The translations under genes and the position numbers were made by a program. The notes beneath the pieces were generated by a model. The model worked only from the letters and a program-made list of their open reading frames with translations, ran no database searches and was not told the DNA's origin. This document shows, piece by piece, positions 1 to 8,393 of a stretch of 41,448 bases of DNA (position 1 is the first letter of the stretch; each line of letters opens with the position of its first letter). The DNA comes from Actinomycetes bacterium (GTDB lineage: Bacteria; Actinomycetota; Actinomycetes; JACCUZ01), in contig DATHAP010000161.1 of the NCBI GenBank assembly GCA_035489715.1, forward strand, positions 1 to 41,448. Reading direction: 5' to 3'.

Positions 1-120
1 CGCGCCTACGTCACGCGACGCACCCAGCAGGGCCTGTCCAAGCGAGAAGTCATGCGCTGCCTCAAGCGCTACATCGCCCGCGAGCTCTACGCCGACCTAC
101 CCCAGCAAATGTTGGCTTGA
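1..120 (+). CDS. IS110-family-like transposase, C-terminal end (partial)
   Basis: Frame 1 is open from the window edge to TGA at 118-120 and gives 39 residues with the tail GLSKREVMRCLKRYIAREL. From memory of the family, this basic helix followed by a short end closes many actinobacterial IS110/IS116/IS902 transposases (RuvC-like DEDD recombinases). The catalytic parts lie outside the window, so activity cannot be judged. Base composition is a little less GC-extreme than the neighbours, which fits a mobile gene. The element ends next to dapB; IS110 elements usually lack terminal inverted repeats, so no boundary is marked. An unrelated short basic C-terminus is possible. Confidence 0.55.
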   Translation, partial: RAYVTRRTQQGLSKREVMRCLKRYIARELYADLPQQMLA

Positions 121-146
121 CGGCCCTAGGAGCATCACTACCGGGC

Positions 147-174
147 GGCCCGGGTCCATCGCCCTGGACCGGCC
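147..174 (-). terminator. Hairpin terminator after dapB
   Basis: GGCC-CG-GGTCCA, loop TCGCCC, TGGACCGGCC: a 10-bp stem with a 2-nt bulge, starting 2 nt after the dapB stop. It lies between dapB and the convergent transposase tail and could serve both strands. There is no U-tract, as is common in high-GC actinobacteria. Confidence 0.5.
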
Positions 175-175
175 T

Positions 176-925
<750 letters not shown>

Positions 926-2251
926 CTAGGCCACCGCCGAGGTGAAGTCGCGGTCCTCGTCGAAGGGACCCACGACGGCCAGCGTCGGCCGCACCGCGAG
1001 CAGGTCGGAGGCGACCGCGGCCACGTCGTCCAGCGTCACCGCCTCGATCCGGGCCAGTACGTCGTCGACGGACAGCAGCTCGCCGTAGACCAGCTCGGCC
1101 TTGCCGATGCGGCTCATCCGGGACCCGGTGTCCTCGAGCCCGAGCACCAGCGAGCCGCGCAGCTGGCCCTTGCCGCGGTCGAGCTCCTCGAGGGTGATGC
1201 CAGCCGCGGCCACCTTGTCGACCTCGTCACGGCAGATCGCCAGGACCTCGTCGACCTTGCGCGGGACACACCCGGCGTAGACCCCGAAGAGCCCCGTGTC
1301 GGCGTACTGCGCGTGGTAGCTGTAGACGCTGTAGGCAAGGCCGCGCTTCTCGCGGACCTCCTGGAACAGCCGGGAGGACATCCCACCGCCGAGGGCGGCG
1401 TTGAGGACCCCGAGCGCGAAGCGCCGCTCGTCGGTCCGGGCGATGCCGGCACCACCGAGCACCACGTTTGCCTGCTCGCTGGGCCGGCGCACGACCCGGA
1501 CGTCGCCGGGTCGGGTCGCCGGTGCGCGGCCGCCGGCCCGGGCCTGCGTGGGGTCCGTGTCGCCGTCGAGCATCCCGGCCTGCGCGAACGCCGCCTTGAC
1601 CAGACGGACGACGTTGGCGTGGTCGACGTTGCCGGCCACCGCGACGACCATGTCCTGTGGCTGGTAGCGGCGGCGGTAGTAGCCGTTGATCGCCGACCGG
1701 CGGATCGTCTCGATCGACTCGACGGTGCCTAGCACCGGGCGGGCGATCGGCGCGTCGCCGAAGAGGACCTGGGCGAACTGGTCGTGCACCATGTCCGTCG
1801 GGTCGTCCTCGTGCATGGCGATCTCCTCGAGGATCACGCCCCGCTCTGCGTCGACGTCGGAGCCGCGGATCACCGACGAGGTGACCAGGTCGCAGACGAC
1901 GTCGACGGCGAGCGGCAGGTCGGCGTCGAGGACCCGCGCGTAGAAGCAGGTGTACTCCTTCGACGTGAACGCGTTCATCTCGCCGCCGACCGCGTCGATC
2001 GACGCCGAGATGGCCAGCGCGTCCCGGCGCCGGGTGCCCTTGAAGAGCAGGTGCTCGAGGTAGTGCGAGGCGCCGGCGAGCGCCGGCGACTCGTCGCGGG
2101 AGCCCACCCCGACCCACACGCCGACGGTCACCGACCGGACGGTGGGCACCGCCTCGGTGACGATCCGCAGCCCGCCGGGCAGGACGGTGTGACGGACGAG
2201 TCCGCCACCACCGTCCCCCCGGTCGAGCGTGCGGGTGGCCTGACGGCCCAA
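926..2251 (-). CDS. M16 family zinc peptidase (PepR/mitochondrial processing peptidase-like)
   Basis: Single-chain 441-residue M16B (pitrilysin-clan) peptidase. The inverted zinc motif HYLEH is at residues 63-67 and the third ligand falls at about Glu143 in VILEEI, the expected spacing of roughly 76 residues. The second, non-catalytic M16 domain follows, with the usual R..Y-type end (RGLAYSVYSYH region near 300). It resembles the proteins annotated PepR or YmxG downstream of pnp in many Gram-positives; its substrate is not known. The best start in frame is TTG at 2251, 5 nt after the pnp stop, so translation is probably coupled. No ATG or GTG lies before the conserved core. Confidence 0.93.
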   Translation of the reverse strand: MGRQATRTLDRGDGGGGLVRHTVLPGGLRIVTEAVPTVRSVTVGVWVGVGSRDESPALAGASHYLEHLLFKGTRRRDALAISASIDAVGGEMNAFTSKEYTCFYARVLDADLPLAVDVVCDLVTSSVIRGSDVDAERGVILEEIAMHEDDPTDMVHDQFAQVLFGDAPIARPVLGTVESIETIRRSAINGYYRRRYQPQDMVVAVAGNVDHANVVRLVKAAFAQAGMLDGDTDPTQARAGGRAPATRPGDVRVVRRPSEQANVVLGGAGIARTDERRFALGVLNAALGGGMSSRLFQEVREKRGLAYSVYSYHAQYADTGLFGVYAGCVPRKVDEVLAICRDEVDKVAAAGITLEELDRGKGQLRGSLVLGLEDTGSRMSRIGKAELVYGELLSVDDVLARIEAVTLDDVAAVASDLLAVRPTLAVVGPFDEDRDFTSAVA

Positions 2252-2256
2252 GGCGG

Positions 2257-4506
2257 CTAGGCCTCGACCGACGCGTCGGCCGGCGGGCCCGCGGGCGCGC
2301 CGTCGGCGGTGTCGCCGGCCTCGACCGGCACCAGCGAGAGCTTGCCCCGCGGGTCGATCTCGGCGATCTGGACCTGCACCTTGTCGCCGACCTTGACCAC
2401 GTCCTCGACGTTGTCGACCCGCTTGCCGCCCGCGAGCGCGCGCAGCTTGGAGATGTGCAGCAGGCCGTCACGGCCGGGCACCAGCGAGACGAAGGCACCG
2501 AAGGTCGTGGTCTTGACGACCGTGCCCAGGTAGCGCTCGCCGACCTCGGGCATCGTCGGGTTGGCGATGCCGTTGATCATCGTGCGGGCAGCCTCGGCCT
2601 TCGGGCCGTCGGTGGCGCCGATGTAGATCGTGCCGTCGTCCTCGATGCTGATCTCGGCACCGGTGTCGTCCTGGATCTGGTTGATCATCTTGCCCTTGGG
2701 GCCGATGACCGCGCCGATCTGGTCGACCGGGATCTTGATGGTGATGATCCGCGGCGCGTGGGGCGACATCTCGTCCGGGGCGTCGATCGCCTCGTGCATG
2801 ACGTCGAGGATGTGCAGCCGGGCCTCCTTGGCCTGGGTGAGCGCCGAGGCGAGCACCGAGGCCGGGATGCCGTCGAGCTTGGTGTCGAGCTGGATCGCGG
2901 TCACGAACTCGCGGGTGCCGGCGACCTTGAAATCCATGTCGCCGAAGGCGTCCTCGGCACCGAGGATGTCGGTGAGCGCGGCGTACTCCGTCTCACCATC
3001 CACCGTGTCGGAGATCAGGCCCATCGCGATGCCGGCCACGGGGGCGCGCAGCGGCACGCCGGCTTGGAGGAGCGACATGGTCGACGCGCACACCGAGCCC
3101 ATGGACGTCGAGCCGTTGGAGCCGAGGGCCTCGGACACCTGGCGGATGGCGTAGGGAAACTCCTCGCGGGCCGGGAGCACCGGCAGGATCGCCCGCTCGG
3201 CGAGTGCGCCGTGGCCGATCTCGCGGCGCTTCGGCGAGCCGACCCGGCCGGTCTCACCGGTCGAGTAGGGCGGGAAGTTGTAGTTGTGCATGTAGCGCTT
3301 GCGGTTCTCGGGGTTCAACGTGTCGATCATCTGCTCCATGCGGAGCATGTTGAGCGTCGTGACCCCGAGGATCTGGGTCTCGCCTCGCTCGAAGAGCGCC
3401 GAGCCGTGCACCCGCGGGAGCACCTCGACCTCGGCGGCCAGGGTGCGGATGTCCGAGAGGCCACGGCCGTCGATGCGCACCTTGTCGCGCAGGATGCGCT
3501 GGCGGACCAGCTTCTTGGTGACGGCGCGGTACGCCGCGCTGATCTCCTTCTCGCGGCCCTCGAACTGGCCGGCGAGCTTCTCCTTGGCCGACTCCTTGAG
3601 GCGGTCGAGCTCGGTCTCGCGCTCCTGCTTCGCGGCGATCGTCAGCGCCTGGCCCAGGTCGTCGCCCACCAGGCTGCTGACGGCCTCGAGGACGTCGTCC
3701 TGGTAGTCGAGGAAGCGCGGGAACTCGGCCGTCGGCTTGTTGACCGCCGAGGCCAGCTGCTGCTGGGCCTCGCAGAGGACCTTGATGAACGGCTTCGCGG
3801 CCTCGAGGCCCTGGGCGACGACCTCCTCGGTCGGAGCGGTCTTGGCATCGTCCTTGATCAGGTGCCAGGCAGCTGTGGTGGCCTCGGCCTCGACCATCAT
3901 GATCGCGACGTCTTCCCCTTTCGGGGTGTTGACCGTGCGGCCGGCCACCACCATGTCGAAGACGGCCGACTCGAGCTGCTCGTGGGTGGGGAACGCGACC
4001 CACTGGTCGTCAATGAGAGCTACCCGGGTGGCGCCCACCGGGCCGGAGAACGGCAGGCCGGAGAGCTGGGTCGAGGCCGACGCGGCGTTGATGGCCACGA
4101 CGTCGTACATGTCCTTGGGGTCCAGCGCCATGACGGTGATGACGACCTGGACCTCGTTGCGCAGGCCCTTGGCGAAGGTCGGGCGCAGCGGGCGGTCGAT
4201 CAGCCGGCAGGTGAGGATCGCGTCCTCGGAGGGCCGGCCCTCACGGCGGAAGAACGAGCCGGGGATGCGCCCGGCGGCGTACATGCGCTCCTCGACGTCG
4301 ACCGTCAGCGGGAAGAAGTCGAGCTGGTCCTTGGGGTGCTTGCCGGCCGTCGTGGCCGAGAGCAGCATCGTGTCGTCGTCGAGGTAGGCCGCGACCGAGC
4401 CGGCGGCCTGGCGGGCGAGGCGCCCGGTCTCGAAGCGGACGGTGCGCTTGCCGAACGAGCCGTTGTCGATGACGGCGTCGGCGGTGTGGACGTTCTGACC
4501 CTCCAT
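2257..4506 (-). CDS. pnp: Polyribonucleotide nucleotidyltransferase (PNPase)
   Basis: Phosphorolytic 3'-5' exoribonuclease and RNA tailing enzyme; in actinobacteria it is also called guanosine pentaphosphate synthetase. Order over 749 residues: RNase PH domain 1 (about 10-150), helical linker, catalytic RNase PH domain 2 (about 340-560, with [10 protein letters not shown] and the Asp pair in [11 protein letters not shown]), KH domain ([15 protein letters not shown], about 575-635) and S1 domain (about 645-715). The ATG start has GGAGAG about 9 nt upstream. A long hairpin lies in the 166-nt gap after rpsO and probably governs expression (see 4599-4652). Confidence 0.98.
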   Translation of the reverse strand: MEGQNVHTADAVIDNGSFGKRTVRFETGRLARQAAGSVAAYLDDDTMLLSATTAGKHPKDQLDFFPLTVDVEERMYAAGRIPGSFFRREGRPSEDAILTCRLIDRPLRPTFAKGLRNEVQVVITVMALDPKDMYDVVAINAASASTQLSGLPFSGPVGATRVALIDDQWVAFPTHEQLESAVFDMVVAGRTVNTPKGEDVAIMMVEAEATTAAWHLIKDDAKTAPTEEVVAQGLEAAKPFIKVLCEAQQQLASAVNKPTAEFPRFLDYQDDVLEAVSSLVGDDLGQALTIAAKQERETELDRLKESAKEKLAGQFEGREKEISAAYRAVTKKLVRQRILRDKVRIDGRGLSDIRTLAAEVEVLPRVHGSALFERGETQILGVTTLNMLRMEQMIDTLNPENRKRYMHNYNFPPYSTGETGRVGSPKRREIGHGALAERAILPVLPAREEFPYAIRQVSEALGSNGSTSMGSVCASTMSLLQAGVPLRAPVAGIAMGLISDTVDGETEYAALTDILGAEDAFGDMDFKVAGTREFVTAIQLDTKLDGIPASVLASALTQAKEARLHILDVMHEAIDAPDEMSPHAPRIITIKIPVDQIGAVIGPKGKMINQIQDDTGAEISIEDDGTIYIGATDGPKAEAARTMINGIANPTMPEVGERYLGTVVKTTTFGAFVSLVPGRDGLLHISKLRALAGGKRVDNVEDVVKVGDKVQVQIAEIDPRGKLSLVPVEAGDTADGAPAGPPADASVEA

Positions 4507-4598
4507 GTCGGGTCACTCTCCTGTTCCTTGGCGGAGGAGCAGGTCGCACACGACGAACAGCCGGTCTTCGATGGAAGCCTTCGGACTGCCAGAACGCA

Positions 4599-4652
4599 GG
4601 TCGCCCAGCGGTCCGCGGGCCACTACCGAGGACCGGAACGCCTGGGCGAACC
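4599..4652 (-). promoter_or_regulatory. Long RNA hairpin in the rpsO-pnp intergenic region
   Basis: Outer arms TCGCCCAG (4601-4608) and CTGGGCGA (4642-4649) pair perfectly; GG (4599-4600) and CC (4651-4652) extend them across one bulged base. Stacked inside are CGGTCC (4609-4614) and GGACCG (4630-4635) around a 15-nt loop, with a one-sided 6-nt bulge at 4636-4641. It sits about 90 nt before the pnp start and just after rpsO. A stem-loop at this place is known in E. coli and Streptomyces, where RNase III cleavage and PNPase autoregulation act. Here it could be a processing site, an attenuator, or both. Confidence 0.6.
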
Positions 4653-4672
4653 GCTCCTCACGGTGAGTGGGA

Positions 4673-4942
4673 CTAGCGGCGGAGGCCGAGCTTCTCGATC
4701 AACGCGCGGTAGCGGTTGATGTCCTTCTTGGCCAGGTAGTTGAGCAGCCGGCGGCGCCGGCCCACGAGCAGCAGGAGGCCACGACGCGAGTGGTGGTCGT
4801 GCTTGTGCTCCTTGAGGTGCTCGGTGAGGTCGGCGATGCGGCGCGAGAGCATCGCCACCTGGACCTCGGGCGAGCCGGTGTCCGTCTCGGCGCTGCCGTG
4901 CTCGGCGATAATCTGCTTTTTGGTGGCGGTGTCCAGCGACAC
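4673..4942 (-). CDS. rpsO: 30S ribosomal protein S15
   Basis: 89 residues, the normal S15 length. Typical segments are [16 protein letters not shown] (about 21-36), [15 protein letters not shown] and RRRRLLNYL, which bind 16S rRNA at the central-domain three-way junction. The start is GTG (4942-4940), with GGAGAG about 5 nt upstream. pnp follows on the same strand after the structured leader, the classic rpsO-pnp operon. A TAGCCT at 5039-5044 is a possible -10 about 95 nt upstream. The same 184-nt gap (4943-5126) holds an 8-bp inverted repeat (5047-5054 with 5078-5085) that may end the aldo/keto reductase transcript. Confidence 0.98.
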   Translation of the reverse strand: MSLDTATKKQIIAEHGSAETDTGSPEVQVAMLSRRIADLTEHLKEHKHDHHSRRGLLLLVGRRRRLLNYLAKKDINRYRALIEKLGLRR

Positions 4943-5126
4943 AGGCTCTCCTCGGTGGTGTGCTGCAGTGAGCTCCGCGCGGTCTGAGTCACGGGCGGAT
5001 CGAAAGGGCTCACGCCGTGACGCGCACGGCAGTAGGCGAGGCTACCAGCCGGTCGGCCCGGGGACCGAATCGCGCCGGACCGGCTCGGTGAACGGATCTC
5101 CGCAGGTCAGGCCCGGTCAACCTGGG

Positions 5127-6158
5127 TCAGACGGTCCGGGAGCCCTGCTCGCGGCCGGTCGCGCCGTAGGGGTACGCGGCCGGCGCCGGGTCGCTCGCCG
5201 CGTCCAGGCGGGCCGTCTCCTCCGCCGACAGGTGCAGGCCGACGGCGCCGAGGTTGTCGCGCAGCTGGTCGGTGGTCCGGGCGCCGAGGATCACCGAGGT
5301 GACTGCCGGGCGGTCGTGCAGCCAGGCCAGCGCCACCTGCCCCATGGGCACCCCTCGGCCCTCGGCCACCGACTGCAAGGCGTCGACGACCGCCCAGGTC
5401 CGCGCGCTGGCGGCGCGCGGGTCGTAGGCCTCCACACCTCGCTCCGGGTTCTCGCCGAGGCGCGTCCCTCCGGTCGGCCGCTGGTCGCGGGTGTACTTGC
5501 CGGTCAACCAGCCACCGCCGAGCGGCGACCACGGGAGCAGGCCCAGGCCGTTGGCCCGGCAGGCCGGGACGATCTCCCACTCCACCTCGCGGGCGAGCAG
5601 GTTGTACTGCGGCTGGTGGGTGACCGGGGCCGCCCAGCCGCGCCGGTCGGCGAGGTCGACCGCGCGCTGGATCTGCCAGCCTGCGAAGTTCGACAGCCCG
5701 ACGTAGCGCACCTTCCCGGCGCGGACCGCGTCGTCCATGAAGCGCAGCGTCTCCTCGAGCGGCGTCACGGGGTCGAAGGCGTGCACCTGGTAGAGGTCCA
5801 CGGCCTCCACCCGCAGCCGGCGCAACGAGGCCTCGAGGGCACGGTCCAGGTGCCGGCGAGACAACCCGACGTCGTTGCGGTCGGTGCCCGTGGCGAAGCG
5901 CGCCTTGGTCGCCAGCACGACCCGGTCGGTGACGTCGGAGGGCCGGTCGTCGAACCAGCGGCCGACGATCTCCTCGCTGGCCCCGGGGTCGTCGCCGCCG
6001 TAGACGTCAGCGGTATCGACCAAGGTGCCGCCCGCCTCGACGAAGACATCGAGCTGGTCGTGGCCGGCCGCCTCGTCGGTCTCGACGCCGAACGTCATGG
6101 TTCCCAGGGCGTACGTCGACACGGCGGCGCCGCTGCCGCCCAGGGTTCGATGCTCCAT
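5127..6158 (-). CDS. Aldo/keto reductase
   Basis: 343-residue NADPH-dependent oxidoreductase with a (beta/alpha)8 barrel. The catalytic tetrad is visible: Asp and Tyr in DTADVYG (about 48-54), Lys in LATKARF (about 83) and His in LYQVHAF (about 125). The NADP-binding end has SVILGART about 60 residues from the C-terminus. It resembles the YajO/Tas-like general stress reductases; the natural carbonyl substrate cannot be deduced. A -10-like TAGGGT ends 8 nt before the ATG, suggesting a leaderless transcript independent of the upstream membrane-protein gene. Confidence 0.92.
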   Translation of the reverse strand: MEHRTLGGSGAAVSTYALGTMTFGVETDEAAGHDQLDVFVEAGGTLVDTADVYGGDDPGASEEIVGRWFDDRPSDVTDRVVLATKARFATGTDRNDVGLSRRHLDRALEASLRRLRVEAVDLYQVHAFDPVTPLEETLRFMDDAVRAGKVRYVGLSNFAGWQIQRAVDLADRRGWAAPVTHQPQYNLLAREVEWEIVPACRANGLGLLPWSPLGGGWLTGKYTRDQRPTGGTRLGENPERGVEAYDPRAASARTWAVVDALQSVAEGRGVPMGQVALAWLHDRPAVTSVILGARTTDQLRDNLGAVGLHLSAEETARLDAASDPAPAAYPYGATGREQGSRTV

Positions 6159-6166
6159 GGCGACCG

Positions 6167-6172
6167 ACCCTA
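6167..6172 (-). promoter_or_regulatory. -10 element (TAGGGT) of a leaderless promoter for the aldo/keto reductase
   Basis: TAGGGT on the minus strand lies 8 nt before the ATG and matches the actinobacterial TANNNT -10. No ribosome-binding site precedes the ATG and no clear -35 is seen. Confidence 0.45.
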
Positions 6173-7345
6173 AGGTGCTGACGACGTCGCCGCGCGTCGC
6201 AGGGCGAGGTAGGCCGCCCGGACCCCGACCGCGCGCTCAAGGTCGTCGGTGATCTCGTGGAAGAACTGGTCTCGGTACGTCGCATCGGTCACGGCGTAGA
6301 CCGTGAAGTAGAGCCCGGAGAACGCGGCCAGGAAGATGCTCACCTGCAGCAGCTCCTGGGACAGAAAGCGCAGGCCCGGGACTTGGTGCGGCGCGGCGTC
6401 ACCGACCCAGCTGGAGATGACCGAGTCCTCGATCGCGACCGCCCCGAATGACAGGAAGAAGACCCACACCGCGAGCGACAGCAGCAGCACCTGAGACATC
6501 TGGGTGATGAGCAGGACCAGCAGCAGGTTGACGCGCTGCTTGCGTGCAAGCGGCTCGGCACGCACGTCGTCCTCGACGTCGCCGACGCAGTCCTCGAGGG
6601 GGCTGCCGGCGACCGCCCTGCGCACCGCGTCGGGGTCGAGGTCGTCGTTGACCGCCGCCACCTCCTCGGGCAGCCGGGCCACCAGGAAGCCCACCGCCAG
6701 CGCCCCGAAGAACGCCACGGCCAGCCAGAGCACGGGTGTCGACAGCGAGGACGCGACCTGCCACACCTCGGTGTTGATGAACAGGAACGTCGTGAACAGC
6801 AGGAGCATCGGCAGCGCGCGGGTCACCAGGCGGAACAGCGAGGACACCTCGCGGAAGCTGCGCAGCAGCGCCCACCGCGCGATGGGCCCGGCGTCGAGCA
6901 CCTCGACTGCCGCGACGACGACCAGCACCGTCACGTCCGCCAGCAGCACCGTCAGCACCAGGTCGGCGTCCCGCCGAAGGGCGCCGACGGCCGCCGCCGG
7001 CGCGAGAGTGAACACCGCGACCTCGACCAGGCCGACCCGGCTCGGGCGCTCGAGCGCCCGCTGCCGGCGGGCCAGGTTGGCCACCGCCCACACGAGGACG
7101 AGCGCCAGGACGCCGAGGCCGGCGTAGACCAGCCGGGGGCCCCAGTCCTGTCCCCCGGGCACCGCGAGCAGCAGGGAGCCGAACCACGCCAGCACGAGGA
7201 CGACGAGCGAGCGACCGCGCACCAGGTCGTCGAGGGTGATGCTGCGCCCCTCGACGAAGAACGGCAGCCCGTGGTCGAGGAACCAGCGCTCGGTCGCCCG
7301 GACGTCCTCCCGCGTGTCCCGGCTCCCTCGACCGCCTGTCGTCAC
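6170..7345 (-). CDS. Polytopic membrane protein of unknown function
   Basis: 391 residues. I do not recognise a named family, though similar anonymous actinobacterial membrane proteins with a short '..GLP.F..' N-terminal lead seem to exist. After about 35 soluble residues come roughly eight hydrophobic segments, near 40-60, 68-90, 105-122, 128-150, 178-200, 205-225, 265-298 and 325-345. A charged cytosolic-looking loop (about 228-262, rich in Asp, Glu, Arg) splits the set, and a basic amphipathic tail closes it. The GTG start overlaps the ribF stop as GTGA, so translation is coupled to ribF. The frame stays open further upstream inside ribF, but that part is antisense-like and Arg-rich. Confidence 0.75.
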   Translation of the reverse strand: MTTGGRGSRDTREDVRATERWFLDHGLPFFVEGRSITLDDLVRGRSLVVLVLAWFGSLLLAVPGGQDWGPRLVYAGLGVLALVLVWAVANLARRQRALERPSRVGLVEVAVFTLAPAAAVGALRRDADLVLTVLLADVTVLVVVAAVEVLDAGPIARWALLRSFREVSSLFRLVTRALPMLLLFTTFLFINTEVWQVASSLSTPVLWLAVAFFGALAVGFLVARLPEEVAAVNDDLDPDAVRRAVAGSPLEDCVGDVEDDVRAEPLARKQRVNLLLVLLITQMSQVLLLSLAVWVFFLSFGAVAIEDSVISSWVGDAAPHQVPGLRFLSQELLQVSIFLAAFSGLYFTVYAVTDATYRDQFFHEITDDLERAVGVRAAYLALRRAATSSAP

Positions 7346-8289
7346 GGGGCCTCGGTGATGCGCCGCGCATGCACGACGTCCAGGCCCATCTGCGCCACGA
7401 GCGGCTCCACGCCGGCGTAGGCGATGGTCTCGCGCAGCCGTTGCACGAACTCGACGCCGACCCGCTCGCCGTAGAGCTCGAGGTCGTCCCGGTCGAGCAC
7501 GTACGCCTCCACCCGGCGAACGGTGCCGCCGAAGGTGGGGTTGGTGCCGACGGAGACCGCGGCGGGCAGCGTCGTGCCGTCGGCCCGGACCAGCCAGCCG
7601 GCGTAGACGCCGTCGGCGGGCACGGCGACGTCGGCGTCCAGCGCGAGGTTGGCCGTCGGGTAACCGAGCTCCCGGCCCCGCTTGTCGCCCTCCACGACCG
7701 GCCCCACGACGCGGTGCGGCCGGCCCAACGCGGCCGCGGCGGCCACGACGTCGCCCTCGGCGAGGCACTGCCGGACGTACGTCGACGACCACCGGGCGGT
7801 GTCGCCGGCGAGCGGCAGGGCACGCACCGCGAAGCCGTGTCGCTCGCCGTCGACGCGCAGGGTCTCGACGTTTCCGGCGGCCCGGTGGCCGTAGCGGAAG
7901 TTCTCACCCACGTGCACCTCGACGGCGTGCAGCGCCTCGACGAGCACGTCGTCGACGAACCGGCTGGGCTCCCACAGCGAGAGCTCACGGGTGAACGGCA
8001 GGACCAGGGTCGCGCCCACCCCGAGATGGTCGAGCAGGTCGAGGCGTCGGTCCAGGTCGGTCAGCCGCAGCGGCGCGGAGTCCGGGTGGATCACCGACAT
8101 CGGGTGCGGGTCGAACGTCGTGACGACGGGAACCGCGGCGATCTCGGCGGCCCGCGCGACGACTCCCGCGACGACCTGCTGGTGCCCGCGGTGCACGCCG
8201 TCGAAGTTGCCGATGGTCACGACAGGCCCCGGCGGCGACGCGACGCCACCCTGCCGCTCGACCTCGTCGAGACCGTGCCAGACCTGCAC
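7342..8289 (-). CDS. ribF: Bifunctional riboflavin kinase / FAD synthetase
   Basis: Makes FMN and then FAD from riboflavin and ATP. In the N-terminal nucleotidyltransferase half (about 1-185) are TIGNFDGVHRGH (25-36), FDPHP, the GENFRYGH loop and SSTYVRQ. The C-terminal kinase half has GRELGYPTANL, SVGTNPTF and VEAYVLDRDDLELYGE, with the flavin and ATP-binding residues. Length 315 is normal. The start is GTG, with GGGAGGT about 5 nt upstream. In actinobacteria ribF usually follows truB directly; here 6 kb of accessory genes intervene. Its stop overlaps the next start (GTGA). Confidence 0.97.
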   Translation of the reverse strand: MQVWHGLDEVERQGGVASPPGPVVTIGNFDGVHRGHQQVVAGVVARAAEIAAVPVVTTFDPHPMSVIHPDSAPLRLTDLDRRLDLLDHLGVGATLVLPFTRELSLWEPSRFVDDVLVEALHAVEVHVGENFRYGHRAAGNVETLRVDGERHGFAVRALPLAGDTARWSSTYVRQCLAEGDVVAAAAALGRPHRVVGPVVEGDKRGRELGYPTANLALDADVAVPADGVYAGWLVRADGTTLPAAVSVGTNPTFGGTVRRVEAYVLDRDDLELYGERVGVEFVQRLRETIAYAGVEPLVAQMGLDVVHARRITEAP

Positions 8290-8343
8290 CGCGCACCTCC
8301 CTGTGGAACGGCCGCGGGCCAGCCTAAGGCTGCCGGACGCGCG

Positions 8344-8375
8344 GACAGGCCCCGGCCTGTCAGCCGGGGCCTGTC
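8344..8375 (-). terminator. Perfect 13-bp hairpin terminator between the metallopeptidase gene and ribF
   Basis: GACAGGCCCCGGC (8344-8356), loop CTGTCA, GCCGGGGCCTGTC (8363-8375): no mismatch. It lies 18 nt past the metallopeptidase stop and separates it from ribF. Confidence 0.8.
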
Positions 8376-8393
8376 GTCACGCGGAGGAACGCG

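Noticed and set aside
2455-4719. A 754-codon open frame opposite pnp
   Set aside because: It mirrors pnp codon by codon, with a His/Asp/Gly/Arg/Val-rich composition typical of antisense frames in GC-rich DNA; no motif or ribosome-binding site.
8290-8343. FMN riboswitch upstream of ribF
   Set aside because: The gap is only about 100 nt, most of it the terminator of the gene in front; no room for the conserved aptamer.
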